Assembly (NCBI GenBank): GCA_037132275.1
Contig: JBAXPK010000005.1
Span: forward strand, 1-64,000
Source: JAABPW01 sp037132275
GTDB taxonomy: Bacteria > Verrucomicrobiota > Kiritimatiellia > CAIKKV01 > CAITUY01
Length of the DNA: 64,000 bases
Direction of reading: 5' to 3'
Shown here: in pieces, positions 35,825 through 45,609 of the stretch
How the letters are laid out: each line of letters starts with the position of its first letter
How positions within the stretch are numbered: the stretch's first letter is position 1
Made by a program: the position numbers and the translations under genes
Notes under the pieces: generated by a model
Database searches by the model: none
What the model was told of the DNA's origin: nothing
Seen by the model: only the letters and a program-made list of their open reading frames with translations

Positions 35825-35842
35825 AGTAAGTGCTCACTCATT
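35825..35842. promoter_or_regulatory. Putative TetR operator
   Basis: Just upstream of the tetR-type gene, AGTG-CT-CACT (35829-35838) forms a short inverted repeat inside an AT-rich stretch (AATAAG before, CATTAATAA after). Position and symmetry suit autoregulation by the TetR protein. Confidence 0.4.
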
Positions 35843-35926
35843 AATAAATCGCCGGGGAATTGTCAAGGGGAAGGTTGCTTCTGTGTCCCCGCGCCGTTGC
35901 GTTGCGGGACGCAGAAATTTGAGGCG

Positions 35927-35947
35927 CCTGCCGCCCAAGGCGGCAGG
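35927..35947 (-). terminator. Strong hairpin after msrB
   Basis: CCTGCCGCC, loop CAA, GGCGGCAGG is a perfect 9-base stem lying 12 bases past the msrB stop. It has no T tract on the msrB strand, so it is either an imperfect terminator or a transcript-stabilising hairpin. Confidence 0.45.
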
Positions 35948-35958
35948 GAGCCCCCGCG

Positions 35959-36492
35959 TCAGCGACCTCCTGCCTGCTGCGCCGTGAACACCAGAGCCGC
36001 CGAATTCAGACAGTAGCGGAGGCCTGTGGGTTTGGGACCATCCTCGAAGACGTGGCCGAGATGGGCGTCGCAGCGGGCGCAGAGAATCTCGGTGCGGGTC
36101 ATTCCTAAGCTTGTGTCCTTGTGCTCGATGATGTTCTCAGGGGCGATGGCCTTGAAGAAGCTCGGCCACCCGGTGCCGGAATGGAATTTGGCATCGGAAC
36201 TGAAAAGAGGCAGTCCGCAGCAGAGGCAGGAATAATGGCCGGGTTCCTTTTGATCCGTCAACAGGCCGCAGAATGGCGATTCGGTCCCTTTCCCGCGGGT
36301 GATCCGATACTGTTCGGGGGTGAGCTGTTTCTTCCATTCCGTATCGGTCTTGATTATCTTGTTCATAAGGGTTGCCTCTTTCAGCGTGCTATTTTTATCG
36401 AATTCACGGACGCGAACAATGGGAACCGGTTCAGCGGCCAGTAATGCCATGCTGGTTGCCAGCAGGCAGGGAAGGATGATGTGTTTCTTCAT
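35959..36492 (-). CDS. msrB: Exported peptide-methionine (R)-S-oxide reductase MsrB
   Basis: MsrB reduces the R form of methionine sulfoxide in proteins. Zinc-binding pairs are C89/C92 (CLCC) and C138/C141 (CARC), and the catalytic Cys is C161 in GLRYCLNSAAL. FHSGTGWPSFF and HLGHVFEDGP are further hallmarks; Cys75 may be the resolving residue. I start at MKKHIILP (36492), giving 177 residues with a signal peptide of about 20 residues. The enzyme would then repair envelope proteins. A longer upstream frame overlaps the divergent parE-like gene and has no supporting signal. Confidence 0.93.
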   Translation of the reverse strand: MKKHIILPCLLATSMALLAAEPVPIVRVREFDKNSTLKEATLMNKIIKTDTEWKKQLTPEQYRITRGKGTESPFCGLLTDQKEPGHYSCLCCGLPLFSSDAKFHSGTGWPSFFKAIAPENIIEHKDTSLGMTRTEILCARCDAHLGHVFEDGPKPTGLRYCLNSAALVFTAQQAGGR

Positions 36493-36537
36493 ACTGGTGA
36501 CTTTATCGCAATTCTGTACAATGCGCGACCCAATATC

Positions 36538-38343
36538 ATGAGCGCTGTAAAGACCCATAACTATGACGAGAGCAAGATCAAGACGCTCTCCTCGCTGGAG
36601 CATATCCGCAAGCGGACCGGGATGTACATCGGCCGCATTGGGGATGGCTCCCATTACGACGACGGCCTCTATGTGCTGGTCAAGGAAGTGGTCGATAACG
36701 CCATCGATGAGTTTATCATGGGGTACGGGGATCGTGTGGTGGTGGCCGTGGAGGGAGCGCGGGTGACGGTGCGGGACTTCGGGCGCGGCATCCCGCTCGG
36801 CAAGGTCGTGGAATGTGTGTCACGCATCAATACCGGTGCCAAGTATAATGACGATGTCTTTCAGTTCAGCGTCGGGCTGAACGGAGTGGGCACCAAGGCG
36901 GTGAACGCGCTGTCCTCGGCGTTCCGGGTGTGCAGTCACCGGGGCGGTGAATTTTCTGCCGCCGAGTTCAAGCGCGGCAAACTGACCCATGAATCCAAGG
37001 GGAAAACCGATGAGCCCGACGGGACGCTAGTCGTGTTTGAGCCGGACGCCGGCATCTTCGGCGCAGCGGCATTTCTTCCTGAACACCTGAAGCGACGGTT
37101 TCAACTCTATACGTTTCTCAATGCCGGTCTGAAAATCGAGTTTAACGGGGTGGCCTTCCATTCCAAGGATGGGCTTAAGGATCTGGTGGATGACGAGGTC
37201 GGCGATGAGGCGCTTTATCCCATTCTTCACTATCGTTCCAAGACGCTGGAACTGGCTTTCACGCATACCAACCGGTTCGAGGAAGTGTTCATGTCTTTCG
37301 CGAACGGCCAATACACCAGCGATGGCGGAACGCACCTGAGCGCCTTTCGGGAAGGCCTGGTCAAGGCGTTTAACGAATATTCCAAGGGCAAGTTTGAGGG
37401 GGATGATGTCCGGGAAGGCATGGCTGGCGCCATGGCGATCCGATTGAAAGATCCGGTCTTCGAGTCGCAGACGAAGAATAAGCTTGGGAATACCGAAATT
37501 CGGAGCGACCTGGTTCAGCACGTAAGGGAGGTGGTGGTGGATTTATTGCACCGCGATCCCAGGGCGGCCGAAAAGGCGATCCTGAAGATTGAGGAAACGG
37601 TCAAACTGCGCAAGGAGTTGCAATCCATCAAGAAGATGGCCCGCGAGCGTTCCCGCGCCACCTCCATCAGGGTGCCGCAGTTGAAGGATTGCAAGATTCA
37701 TTTTGACAAGAGCGATGGAATCGGCGAAGGCTCGATGTTGTTCATTACCGAAGGGCAGTCGGCGGCGGGCTCGATCACCAGTTGCCGCGATGTGTCCAAT
37801 CAGGCCGTCTTTACGCTGCGTGGTAAACCGCTCAATACCTGGGGGCTCAACCGCGACGTGATGTATAAGAACGAGGAACTCTACAACCTCATGCGCAGCT
37901 TGGACGTCGAGGAGTCGGTTGAGCGGATCCGCTATAACAAGGTGATCCTGGCCACCGATGCCGACGTGGATGGGCTCCATATCCGCAACCTGTTGCTGAC
38001 CTTCTTCCTCCGGTTCTTCGAGCCAATCGTGCATGGCGGGCATATCCACATCCTGGAAACACCCTTGTTTCGAGTGCGCAATGCCAAGCGGACGGTGTAC
38101 TGCTACTCCGAGCAGGAGCGGGACGCTATGGTAAAGGAGATCGGGCGCGGGGCGGAAGTGACCCGGTTCAAGGGCCTGGGCGAAATCTCGCCGGGCGAAT
38201 TCAAGCAGTTTATCGGGCCGGACATGCGGTTGACCCCGGTCGAGGTGGAGAATCGGCACAGCATTCCCGCCATCCTGAGTTTCTATATGGGGAGGAATAC
38301 GCCCGAGCGCCGGCAGTACATCATGGACAACTTGACCCTCTAG
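36538..38343 (+). CDS. Type II topoisomerase subunit B (ParE/GyrB-like)
   Basis: The 601-residue protein has the GHKL ATPase motifs EVVDNAIDEF, VRDFGRGIP and GLNGVGTKAV, a transducer domain, and the TOPRIM domain with FITEGQSAAGSI and TDADVDGLHIRN. The EGQSAAGSI-RD-QAVFTLRGKPLN region resembles the Bacteroidota-type topoisomerase IV subunit B more than standard GyrB. The start ATG at 36538 lacks a ribosome binding site, but the upstream extension overlaps msrB. Its partner subunit is encoded at 41545, after an intervening histidine kinase gene. It probably acts in chromosome decatenation; a gyrase role cannot be excluded. Confidence 0.9.
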   Translation: MSAVKTHNYDESKIKTLSSLEHIRKRTGMYIGRIGDGSHYDDGLYVLVKEVVDNAIDEFIMGYGDRVVVAVEGARVTVRDFGRGIPLGKVVECVSRINTGAKYNDDVFQFSVGLNGVGTKAVNALSSAFRVCSHRGGEFSAAEFKRGKLTHESKGKTDEPDGTLVVFEPDAGIFGAAAFLPEHLKRRFQLYTFLNAGLKIEFNGVAFHSKDGLKDLVDDEVGDEALYPILHYRSKTLELAFTHTNRFEEVFMSFANGQYTSDGGTHLSAFREGLVKAFNEYSKGKFEGDDVREGMAGAMAIRLKDPVFESQTKNKLGNTEIRSDLVQHVREVVVDLLHRDPRAAEKAILKIEETVKLRKELQSIKKMARERSRATSIRVPQLKDCKIHFDKSDGIGEGSMLFITEGQSAAGSITSCRDVSNQAVFTLRGKPLNTWGLNRDVMYKNEELYNLMRSLDVEESVERIRYNKVILATDADVDGLHIRNLLLTFFLRFFEPIVHGGHIHILETPLFRVRNAKRTVYCYSEQERDAMVKEIGRGAEVTRFKGLGEISPGEFKQFIGPDMRLTPVEVENRHSIPAILSFYMGRNTPERRQYIMDNLTL

Positions 38344-38368
38344 CCGGATTTCGGCATAATTTCGGAAA

Positions 38369-41300
38369 TTGAACACTACCCCGCGCATCGATAATTGGGC
38401 TCGATTTTCCGTGATGGCCTGTACGATCATGACGGGCCTAGTGGCCTTGTTTATAGCAGGGGCTTGGGCCGTTGGCCGGTGGTCTCTTGCCACCTTTGGG
38501 GCCGGATACATCCCGATGGCACCCACCACGGCTTGGTTGTTTGTCCTGTTCAGCACCGCATTGTTCGCCCGGGTTTTCCGTTCCGAACACCCCGCAACCC
38601 GCCTCGTCACCGTCCTCGCCGCATCCCTTCCCTGCCTGATCGGCTTGTTTGTGATCTGGAATAGCGATATGGGCGTTGGCGCGATCGAGACAAACGGGGT
38701 GTACCCCGTGATCAACGGGACCGTGAATCCGGGCGAGGGCAGGATGTCGTTCCTGACGGCCGTCGCGTTTATCGTATGTTCCGTCGCCTTGGGTCTGCCC
38801 CTGGTCGCCGGAACGCGGTACCCGTGGATGCGGCAGGTCGCCTCGCGATTGGGAGCGGCCGTGAGCCTGTTGGGTCTGACCGTGCTGCTGGGCTACATGG
38901 TCGGGGCTCCATTGTTTTACGGAACCTCCATCATTCCCATGGCGCTCCCGACGGCCATCGAGTTTATCCTGCTGGGCTGGGTCTTGGCGGTTACTCCGAA
39001 CCCGCTGGACTGGATGTTCCGGGGCATCGTCGGTGAGAGGACTCTTCAGGACGATGCCAGCACCCGTACCATAAGGCTGACCCGCATCACGTTGGTGCTG
39101 GTTGTGTTCGCGGTAATCGCGATTGTCGGCGTGATGTTTATGAAGCGTGAGATCATGTCCGCCAAAACAACCGCCGGGAACGAGCTGCAGACCATTGCAC
39201 AGGTCAAGTCCGACCAAATTTCCGCATGGTATCGCGAACGGCTGGTCGATGCCGATCTCTGTTCGACGATGGCGCCCTTGTTTCTCGGGTTTGTTCCCCC
39301 CGGCGAAAAACAGGATCACCTCCAAGTCTGGATGGACATACTTCAACGACACGGATTTTATGGCAGGGTTGTGTTGATGGACTCGAACTTGAACGTGATC
39401 TCGTCGTCCCCGGTGGGTGAGACCCAACTGGGCAGTTTGACGCTAACTCGATCCGCCGAGGCGCTTCAATCAGGGAAAAGCATTGTGTCGGATCTGCACT
39501 TGAGCAGTGTGAAAGCGGACTTTCCGCACATGGATATAATCATCCCGCTGTCCCTGCCGGGCCGCCCGCCCCGGGGGGTGATGCTTATGGAAATTTCCGC
39601 CGCGTTGAGCTTGTACCCCGTGGTGGATATATGGCCGATCTTCAGCCAGACGGCCGAAACGCTTCTCATTCGGGCCGAGGGTAAAGAGGTGCTCTTTCTC
39701 AACAGGCTGCGGCACCGCCCGGATGCGGCCCTCAAATTCAAACTTCCGCTCGATACCCCGGGTTTGCCGGCGGCGGTGGCGTTGCGCGGGAAACCGGGCA
39801 TCATTGAGGGTTTGGACTATCGGAGGGTTCCCGTATTGGCGGCATTCCAACCCGTGCCGGGGACTCCCTGGACCATGGTGGTAAAAATAGATCAGGCGGA
39901 AGTGTATGGGGCGGCCCAGCGACAAACATGGCTTCTGACCCTTATCCTCATGATCCTGTCCATGACGGTGTATTTGGGATTGGGCCTGATCTGGCAACGC
40001 CACTCCACCCATCTCCTCCGTGCCCGCCTGGCTGCCGAGGAATCTCAACGCCGTAGCGAATTTCTTGTCACCAGCATTATCGAAAACACCGCCGCCGTGG
40101 TGTTTGTCAAGGATCTCGCCGGGCGCTATATGATGGTTAATCGTCGTTATGCGGATTTGTTTCACGTTACCCAGGAAGGCGTCATCGGAAAAACGGACTA
40201 TGACATCTTCCCCGCCGAGTATGCTCGCCGATTCCAGAAAGCCGATCAGCGGGCGATTGCCTCGGACAGTCATATCGAGACCGAGGAGCGTGTGCCCCAT
40301 GATGACGGGATCCACACCTATCTTGACGTTAAATTCCCGATACCGGGATCTGACGGAAAACCCTGCGCCGTCTGCGGGATCTCCACCGACATCACGGAGA
40401 TCAAGCGGCTGCAGGAAGATTTGGACCAGGCTCATAAAATGGAGACCGTTGGTCAACTCGCCGGCGGTATCGCCCACGACTTCAACAATCTCCTGCAGAT
40501 CCTGTTCGGCCACACCGAGATGCTGCTGGAACAGTTGACCCCGGGGAAGCCGCAGCACGAGTCAGTTTCAGAAATCCAGCGTATCGGGAAACGCGCTGCG
40601 GCCCTGACCCGGCAACTACTGGCCTTCGGCCGCCGGCAAGTCCTGACGCCGACGGTAATGGATTTGAACGAATTGGTGTCCAATGTGTCATCCATGCTCG
40701 TCCGCTTGATCGGGGAAAACATACGGCTCACATTCGAGCCGGTACCCGGCTTGTGGCGGGTAAAAGCCGATGTCTCCCAGATTGAACAAGTTCTCATCAA
40801 TCTGGTCGTCAATTCCCGCGACGCCATGCCCAGCGGCGGTACGATTTTTATCCGGGCCGAGAACATTGAAAGGGCGGAAGGGGATCCGGCGCTTCAATCT
40901 GACCGACATGCCGGGCGGGTCGTCCGCCTCTCCGTAGCCGACACCGGCATCGGCATGGCGCCCGACATCCGGGCTAGAATTTTCGAGCCGTTTTTCACCA
41001 CGAAGGAACGGGGTAAGGGAACCGGCATGGGTCTGGCCTCCGTCTACGGCATCATCAAGCAACACGGGGGGGTGATCACCGTGGACAGTGAGCCGGGAAA
41101 GGGTACTGTTTTCACGATCGACCTGCCCGCCGCGGATGGGGAGGCCGTGACGTTCGCTCCCGCCTTTGTCGTTCCGGCTTCAGGGGGGCGCAATGAGCGT
41201 ATTCTTGTTGTTGAGGACGAGATATCGGTATGCCGCCTGATTACGCAGACGCTGGTACGGAACGGATATCGGGTAACGGCCGTGGAAACGTGCGCCGAGG

Positions 41301-41548
41301 CGGAAGCCCTGAACGCCGGGAACTTTGATTTGGTGTTGAGCGACGTCGTGCTATCCGACGGGAACGGCGTGGATCTCGTCCGGTCGCTTAGACGGAAGCA
41401 CCCCCTGTTGCGTTGCGTGCTGACCAGCGGCTACGCTGATATTCATGCGCGGCGCCCGGAAATTACGCAGCAGCCATTCCTGGTCAAACCGTTCAGCAGC
41501 GCCGATCTCCTTAACACCCTTGCGGCCGCGTTGGGGCACTCCTCGTGA
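38369..41548 (+). CDS. Membrane-bound hybrid sensor histidine kinase
   Basis: Domains in order: seven or so membrane segments (residues 15-210), another at 240-257, an extracytoplasmic Cache-like sensor (260-518), a membrane segment (520-542), a PAS domain (565-680), HisKA with IAHDFNN and phospho-acceptor H703, HATPase_c (NSRDAMPSGG, DTGIGM, GKGTGMGLA), and a C-terminal receiver domain with D992 and K1040. The kinase should pass phosphate to its own receiver or to a separate regulator. Start is TTG at 38369; GTG 38411 and ATG 38414 are alternatives and none has a clear binding site. It stands between the two topoisomerase genes and overlaps the second by four bases. Confidence 0.9.
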   Translation: MNTTPRIDNWARFSVMACTIMTGLVALFIAGAWAVGRWSLATFGAGYIPMAPTTAWLFVLFSTALFARVFRSEHPATRLVTVLAASLPCLIGLFVIWNSDMGVGAIETNGVYPVINGTVNPGEGRMSFLTAVAFIVCSVALGLPLVAGTRYPWMRQVASRLGAAVSLLGLTVLLGYMVGAPLFYGTSIIPMALPTAIEFILLGWVLAVTPNPLDWMFRGIVGERTLQDDASTRTIRLTRITLVLVVFAVIAIVGVMFMKREIMSAKTTAGNELQTIAQVKSDQISAWYRERLVDADLCSTMAPLFLGFVPPGEKQDHLQVWMDILQRHGFYGRVVLMDSNLNVISSSPVGETQLGSLTLTRSAEALQSGKSIVSDLHLSSVKADFPHMDIIIPLSLPGRPPRGVMLMEISAALSLYPVVDIWPIFSQTAETLLIRAEGKEVLFLNRLRHRPDAALKFKLPLDTPGLPAAVALRGKPGIIEGLDYRRVPVLAAFQPVPGTPWTMVVKIDQAEVYGAAQRQTWLLTLILMILSMTVYLGLGLIWQRHSTHLLRARLAAEESQRRSEFLVTSIIENTAAVVFVKDLAGRYMMVNRRYADLFHVTQEGVIGKTDYDIFPAEYARRFQKADQRAIASDSHIETEERVPHDDGIHTYLDVKFPIPGSDGKPCAVCGISTDITEIKRLQEDLDQAHKMETVGQLAGGIAHDFNNLLQILFGHTEMLLEQLTPGKPQHESVSEIQRIGKRAAALTRQLLAFGRRQVLTPTVMDLNELVSNVSSMLVRLIGENIRLTFEPVPGLWRVKADVSQIEQVLINLVVNSRDAMPSGGTIFIRAENIERAEGDPALQSDRHAGRVVRLSVADTGIGMAPDIRARIFEPFFTTKERGKGTGMGLASVYGIIKQHGGVITVDSEPGKGTVFTIDLPAADGEAVTFAPAFVVPASGGRNERILVVEDEISVCRLITQTLVRNGYRVTAVETCAEAEALNAGNFDLVLSDVVLSDGNGVDLVRSLRRKHPLLRCVLTSGYADIHARRPEITQQPFLVKPFSSADLLNTLAAALGHSS

Positions 41549-43599
41549 GCGATCAACCGGAATTGTTTGGCGATGAGGAGTTGGTGACGCCCATCCCTTC
41601 AGAGGCGCGGGGTGGGGCCAAGGATAGCCTTGTGATCCGGGATATCGCCGCCGTGGCCGATGGCCCGCTCAAGGGGCTGGTGAACGGAAACTTCCTGACG
41701 TATGCGTCCTATGTTATTCGCGACCGAGCCATCCCCGATATCGAAGACGGCTTGAAACCGGTTCAGCGCCGTATCCTTCATTCGCTGGGCGAAAACGATG
41801 ACGGGAAGTTTATCAAGGTGGCCAACATCGTCGGGTATACCATGCAGTTTCATCCGCACGGGGATGCCTCCATCGCGGACGCCCTGGTCACGCTGGCGAA
41901 CAAGCAGTACCTGATTGAAGGACAGGGGAACTTTGGAAATCTCTTTACCGGCGACCCGGCGGCGGCGTCCCGCTATATCGAATGCCGCCTGACGTCACTG
42001 GCCCGGGATGAGATATTCGATTCCGATCTGACCGACTATGTTCCTTCCTATGATGGGCGCAAAGAAGAGCCCGTAACGCTGCCTGCCCGCATTCCCCTGC
42101 TGTTGCTTCTTGGCGCGGAGGGCATTGCCGTGGGGTTGTCCACCCGCATTCTGCCGCACAACTTTAACGAATTGCTGGAAGCCCAGGTAGCGATCCTCCA
42201 GAAGCGGCCTTGCGAGGTCTATCCCGATTTCATACAGGGCGGGATGATGGATGTGACTGGCTACGACAAGGGCAGGGGATATGTCCGGGTGCGGGCTGCC
42301 ATCGAGATCCGCGACGTCCAGACACTGGTGGTGCGTTCAGCCCCCTTCGGCACGACCACCGATTCCCTGATCGCGTCCATTGAGGAGGCGGGACGCAAGG
42401 GAAAGGTCAAACTTCGCGGCATCAGCGACTACACGGCGGAGGCGGTTGAGGTGGAGGTTCAACTGCAGCCTGACGAGGACGCCGCGCGGGCTGTTGAGAC
42501 CCTTTACGCCTTTACCCAGTGCGAGGTGCAGGTGGCGAGCCGAATCATGGTTATTCGCGCCGGTCGACCGACCGAGATGAATGTGGAAGAAGTACTGCAG
42601 TATAACACCGATCGGCTTCTGGAGTTACTCAAGCGCCGGTTGAAGGTTCAGCAGAAGCGGCTGACCGAAGATCTGCATCGCAAGACACTGATCCAGATTT
42701 TTGTGCAGAACCGGCTCTATACGCCCATCGAGGCCTGTCAATCCCATGACGAAGTCGAGCAGGTGGTGCGAACGGGACTGGGCCCCTTTCTCACGCAACT
42801 TCAACGTGATATCACGAATGGTGACATCGAACTGCTGCTAGGTATTCCCATCCGGCGTATTTCGCTGTTCGATGTGGCGAAGAATCAGCAGGAGATGGAG
42901 TCGCTACGGACGGAACTGGCTGAGTCCCGCGAGAATATGGCCAACTTAACCGGCTATGCCGTACGGTATCTGCGTCAGCTCCAAAAGAAATACGGCCCGA
43001 ACTTTCCGCGCCGGACGCAAATGGCCCGGTTCCAGGCGGTCGGGGTTCGTGAACTGACGGCCTCTGAACTCACCATCAACCAGGATCGCGCCAAGGGATA
43101 CCTGGGGTATAAGATCGCCGGAACGACTCTGTTCGAATGTTCCTCGCTCGACAAACTCCTGCTGGTCTGGAAGGACGGCCGGTACAAGGGCGTGCCGCCG
43201 CCCGAGAAACTATTCGTGGACTCCACCCTGATCCACTGCGCCATCCTGGATCGGGAGCGGGTTCTGACGGTGGTGTATCATGAGGACGGCTTTACGCGCA
43301 TCAAGCGGTTTTCCGGCGCCCTGGTGACAAACCGCGAGTACCACTGTATCCCGCGCGGGGCGCATATCCTGTTCTTTTCCGATCAGGATGTGCCAACCCT
43401 GTACGTGCAGTATGATGTGCCCGAGACGGCGGCCATCCGGCAACAGGAATTCGACACCACCACTCTGCCCATAGGCGTGCGGGAGGGGAAAGCCTCCCTG
43501 ATGTCCTCCAAGAAAATCGCCAGCATCGGTTCATCAAAGCCCAAAAAATGGGATGACGCCCAGACTGGCCCCAAGGGCGTCTACATGAACTTTGGGTAA
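41545..43599 (+). CDS. Type II topoisomerase subunit A (ParC/GyrA-like)
   Basis: The DNA-cleaving subunit is recognised by RAIPDIEDGLKPVQRRIL, FHPHGDASIAD and the catalytic Tyr144 in AAASRYIECRL. The breakage-reunion core, a coiled-coil tower and a C-terminal DNA-wrapping region follow. At 684 residues it is short for GyrA (about 800-900), and I see no canonical GyrA-box, favouring a ParC-like enzyme. GTG start overlaps the kinase stop (GTGA). With the parE-like gene it makes a complete enzyme. It converges on the dehydrogenase gene with only five bases between. Confidence 0.9.
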   Translation: MSDQPELFGDEELVTPIPSEARGGAKDSLVIRDIAAVADGPLKGLVNGNFLTYASYVIRDRAIPDIEDGLKPVQRRILHSLGENDDGKFIKVANIVGYTMQFHPHGDASIADALVTLANKQYLIEGQGNFGNLFTGDPAAASRYIECRLTSLARDEIFDSDLTDYVPSYDGRKEEPVTLPARIPLLLLLGAEGIAVGLSTRILPHNFNELLEAQVAILQKRPCEVYPDFIQGGMMDVTGYDKGRGYVRVRAAIEIRDVQTLVVRSAPFGTTTDSLIASIEEAGRKGKVKLRGISDYTAEAVEVEVQLQPDEDAARAVETLYAFTQCEVQVASRIMVIRAGRPTEMNVEEVLQYNTDRLLELLKRRLKVQQKRLTEDLHRKTLIQIFVQNRLYTPIEACQSHDEVEQVVRTGLGPFLTQLQRDITNGDIELLLGIPIRRISLFDVAKNQQEMESLRTELAESRENMANLTGYAVRYLRQLQKKYGPNFPRRTQMARFQAVGVRELTASELTINQDRAKGYLGYKIAGTTLFECSSLDKLLLVWKDGRYKGVPPPEKLFVDSTLIHCAILDRERVLTVVYHEDGFTRIKRFSGALVTNREYHCIPRGAHILFFSDQDVPTLYVQYDVPETAAIRQQEFDTTTLPIGVREGKASLMSSKKIASIGSSKPKKWDDAQTGPKGVYMNFG

Positions 43600-43604
43600 G
43601 CGTC

Positions 43605-44702
43605 CTAGTCGTCCAGCACGCCCGGAGGCAACCCTTGCGGAAAGGGTTTGGGCTGGGCGCACGGGTTCTTGATGTCCACCCAGGACCGTGTTTGGCCGGA
43701 TTCCTCAAATGCCAGCATCACTTCCAGTGCGTGTAACGCCAGGCTCACATCGCATCGATGCGGCCGCCCTGATTGGATCGCATAGGCCATATCGGCTACG
43801 CCGATTCCCCTCGAGTTGTCATGATATCCGTACGCAAAAGGCATCTCCCGCCATGCCTCATTGCCAGGCCTGAAAACCGAGACTGGCCCGCCAAAGGTGT
43901 TTGGATCCGGTACAGCCAGACTGCCTTCCGTCCCGTAAATCTCGATCGGGCTGTGGTGATGCCGTTGCACGTCAAAACTGACAACCAAGGTGACAATAGC
44001 CCCGCTTTCAAAAAGCAGACTCCCGCTGTTGTGGGTCGGGATCTCCACGGGAATCATCTCGCCGAAATGTTCCTTACACGTCGCCAACCGCTGTTCAAGT
44101 CCCTTGCCTGTCATCGCTGAGACAGCCTTGATCGGCCCCAGCAAATGAACGAGCGCGGTAATGTAATAGGGTCCCATGTCGAGCATGGGTCCGGCACCCC
44201 GTTGATAGAAGAAAGCCGGATTGGGATGCCAGGACTCGGGCCCCTGTGACATCATGAATGCAGTTCCCGACAGCGGGCGCCCGATCCACCCGTCGTCTAT
44301 GAGTTTGCGGCAGGTCTGGAGCCCCGCCCCCAGGAACGTATCCGGAGCGCAGCCCATACGGAGTCCCCTTTTTTTGGCATAATCCAAAACCTTCCGGCCC
44401 TCGCCCACATCCAGCGCCAGCGGTTTTTCGCTGTACACATGCTTCCCGGCCCGGAGCGCCTTCAGGCTTACCTCGGCGTGGACTTTGGGTACGGTCAGAT
44501 TGATGACAAAGTCAATGGACGGATCCGCCAGCAACTTGTCAACCGTCATGGCCTTGAGCTTGAATTCCGTCGCCTTGGCCTTGGCAACATCCATGTTAAT
44601 ATCAGCACAGGCCACAACTTTGACTGCCCGGAACATCGCGCAGCCTTTGATGTAGGCGCTGAAAATATTACCACACCCGATAATTCCTATATTTTTTGTC
44701 AT
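43605..44702 (-). CDS. Gfo/Idh/MocA-family NAD(P)-dependent oxidoreductase
   Basis: The N-terminal Rossmann fold shows GIIGCGNIFSAY, and the family Glu-Lys-Pro is YSEKPLALD with K93 as the catalytic Lys. The C-terminal alpha/beta domain contains GPMLDMGPYYITALVHLLG, with the usual active-site Asp and Tyr/His cluster. Length, 365 residues, is typical. Members oxidise or reduce sugars, inositols or their derivatives. It lies nine bases after a sugar phosphate isomerase/epimerase-like gene on the same strand, a common catabolic pair. The substrate is unknown. Confidence 0.92.
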   Translation of the reverse strand: MTKNIGIIGCGNIFSAYIKGCAMFRAVKVVACADINMDVAKAKATEFKLKAMTVDKLLADPSIDFVINLTVPKVHAEVSLKALRAGKHVYSEKPLALDVGEGRKVLDYAKKRGLRMGCAPDTFLGAGLQTCRKLIDDGWIGRPLSGTAFMMSQGPESWHPNPAFFYQRGAGPMLDMGPYYITALVHLLGPIKAVSAMTGKGLEQRLATCKEHFGEMIPVEIPTHNSGSLLFESGAIVTLVVSFDVQRHHHSPIEIYGTEGSLAVPDPNTFGGPVSVFRPGNEAWREMPFAYGYHDNSRGIGVADMAYAIQSGRPHRCDVSLALHALEVMLAFEESGQTRSWVDIKNPCAQPKPFPQGLPPGVLDD

Positions 44703-44711
44703 TGTCCTGCC

Positions 44712-45527
44712 TCACTTTCTATTTCCCACCGCCAGCCCGTTTTCAATCAGGTAGCGATAACTTTTCTCGACACATTCAAGCATATCGGTGTCACTATTGT
44801 CCTGTTCCACCACCAGCCACTCGGTCACGGCCGGATCCATGGCGCCGATCACGCCTTTGATGTCCATCTTGCCGCTTCCCACCGCCAGAAGCGAGGCGCT
44901 CTGAGCGCCTGCCTTCAGTTCCAAAGTACTTGTGGCAGCATTATAAACCTCTATCGGTCGAACCAGTGGGCCGTCCTTGATATGAAGGAGGGGAGACCGC
45001 TGGGCAAAACGGCGCACCATTTCAATGGCGTTGTTCTCCCCGAAATTGGCCGCCCAATAGGTGTCGAGCTCGAATTTCACCTTTGGGCAGAGTTCGGCGA
45101 AAATCTCGTGTTTGATCCGCCCGTTCAGTTTTTCGAATTCCCAGGCGTGGTTGTGAAGGGTGAGAGTGATCCCGGCCTTCGAGAGCGTCGCCTCCATCCC
45201 GGCGGTAATGGCGGCGGTTTGCTTGATGGCGTCCAGATCCTTGAATTCATTCCGGCTCCAGCCGCCCGCGACCTTGTTCACACCCAACTCTTCGCAGGTC
45301 GCAATCGTCGCCTCAAGATTGTCAGGTTTCGCCCAAGGGCTATGGGTCGAGGAAATCACCATGCCCAGATCTTCAACCGCCTTGCGAAACTCCAGCGGCG
45401 TATAATTATAAAACCCTGCCGGTTCCACCCCCTTGTAGCCGATTGCGGCCACCCGCTTTAACACCGCTGCAAAATCCTTTTTCGACGCTTCCCTCAGCGT
45501 GAATAACTGAATGGCAATGGGCTTCAT
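44712..45527 (-). CDS. Sugar phosphate isomerase/epimerase-like TIM-barrel protein
   Basis: The 271-residue protein fits the xylose-isomerase-like TIM barrel family (AP endonuclease 2 fold): YKGVEPAGFYNYTP, GMVISSTHSPWA, ITLTLHNHAWEF, FELDTYWAANFG and LHIKDGPL supply the metal-binding His, Glu and Asp residues. The ATG at 45527 has GAGGAG nine bases upstream; a second ATG at 45542 overlaps that site and is unlikely. It precedes the Gfo/Idh/MocA gene in one operon, so the two probably act in sequence on a sugar or polyol. Confidence 0.9.
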   Translation of the reverse strand: MKPIAIQLFTLREASKKDFAAVLKRVAAIGYKGVEPAGFYNYTPLEFRKAVEDLGMVISSTHSPWAKPDNLEATIATCEELGVNKVAGGWSRNEFKDLDAIKQTAAITAGMEATLSKAGITLTLHNHAWEFEKLNGRIKHEIFAELCPKVKFELDTYWAANFGENNAIEMVRRFAQRSPLLHIKDGPLVRPIEVYNAATSTLELKAGAQSASLLAVGSGKMDIKGVIGAMDPAVTEWLVVEQDNSDTDMLECVEKSYRYLIENGLAVGNRK

Positions 45528-45609
45528 CGTAACACTCCTCATCGATTAACGTTTTCCAAAGGCATGCCTATCACTCTTCGCCGTGGATCGAGCCCCATCC
45601 ACTCCCCGA

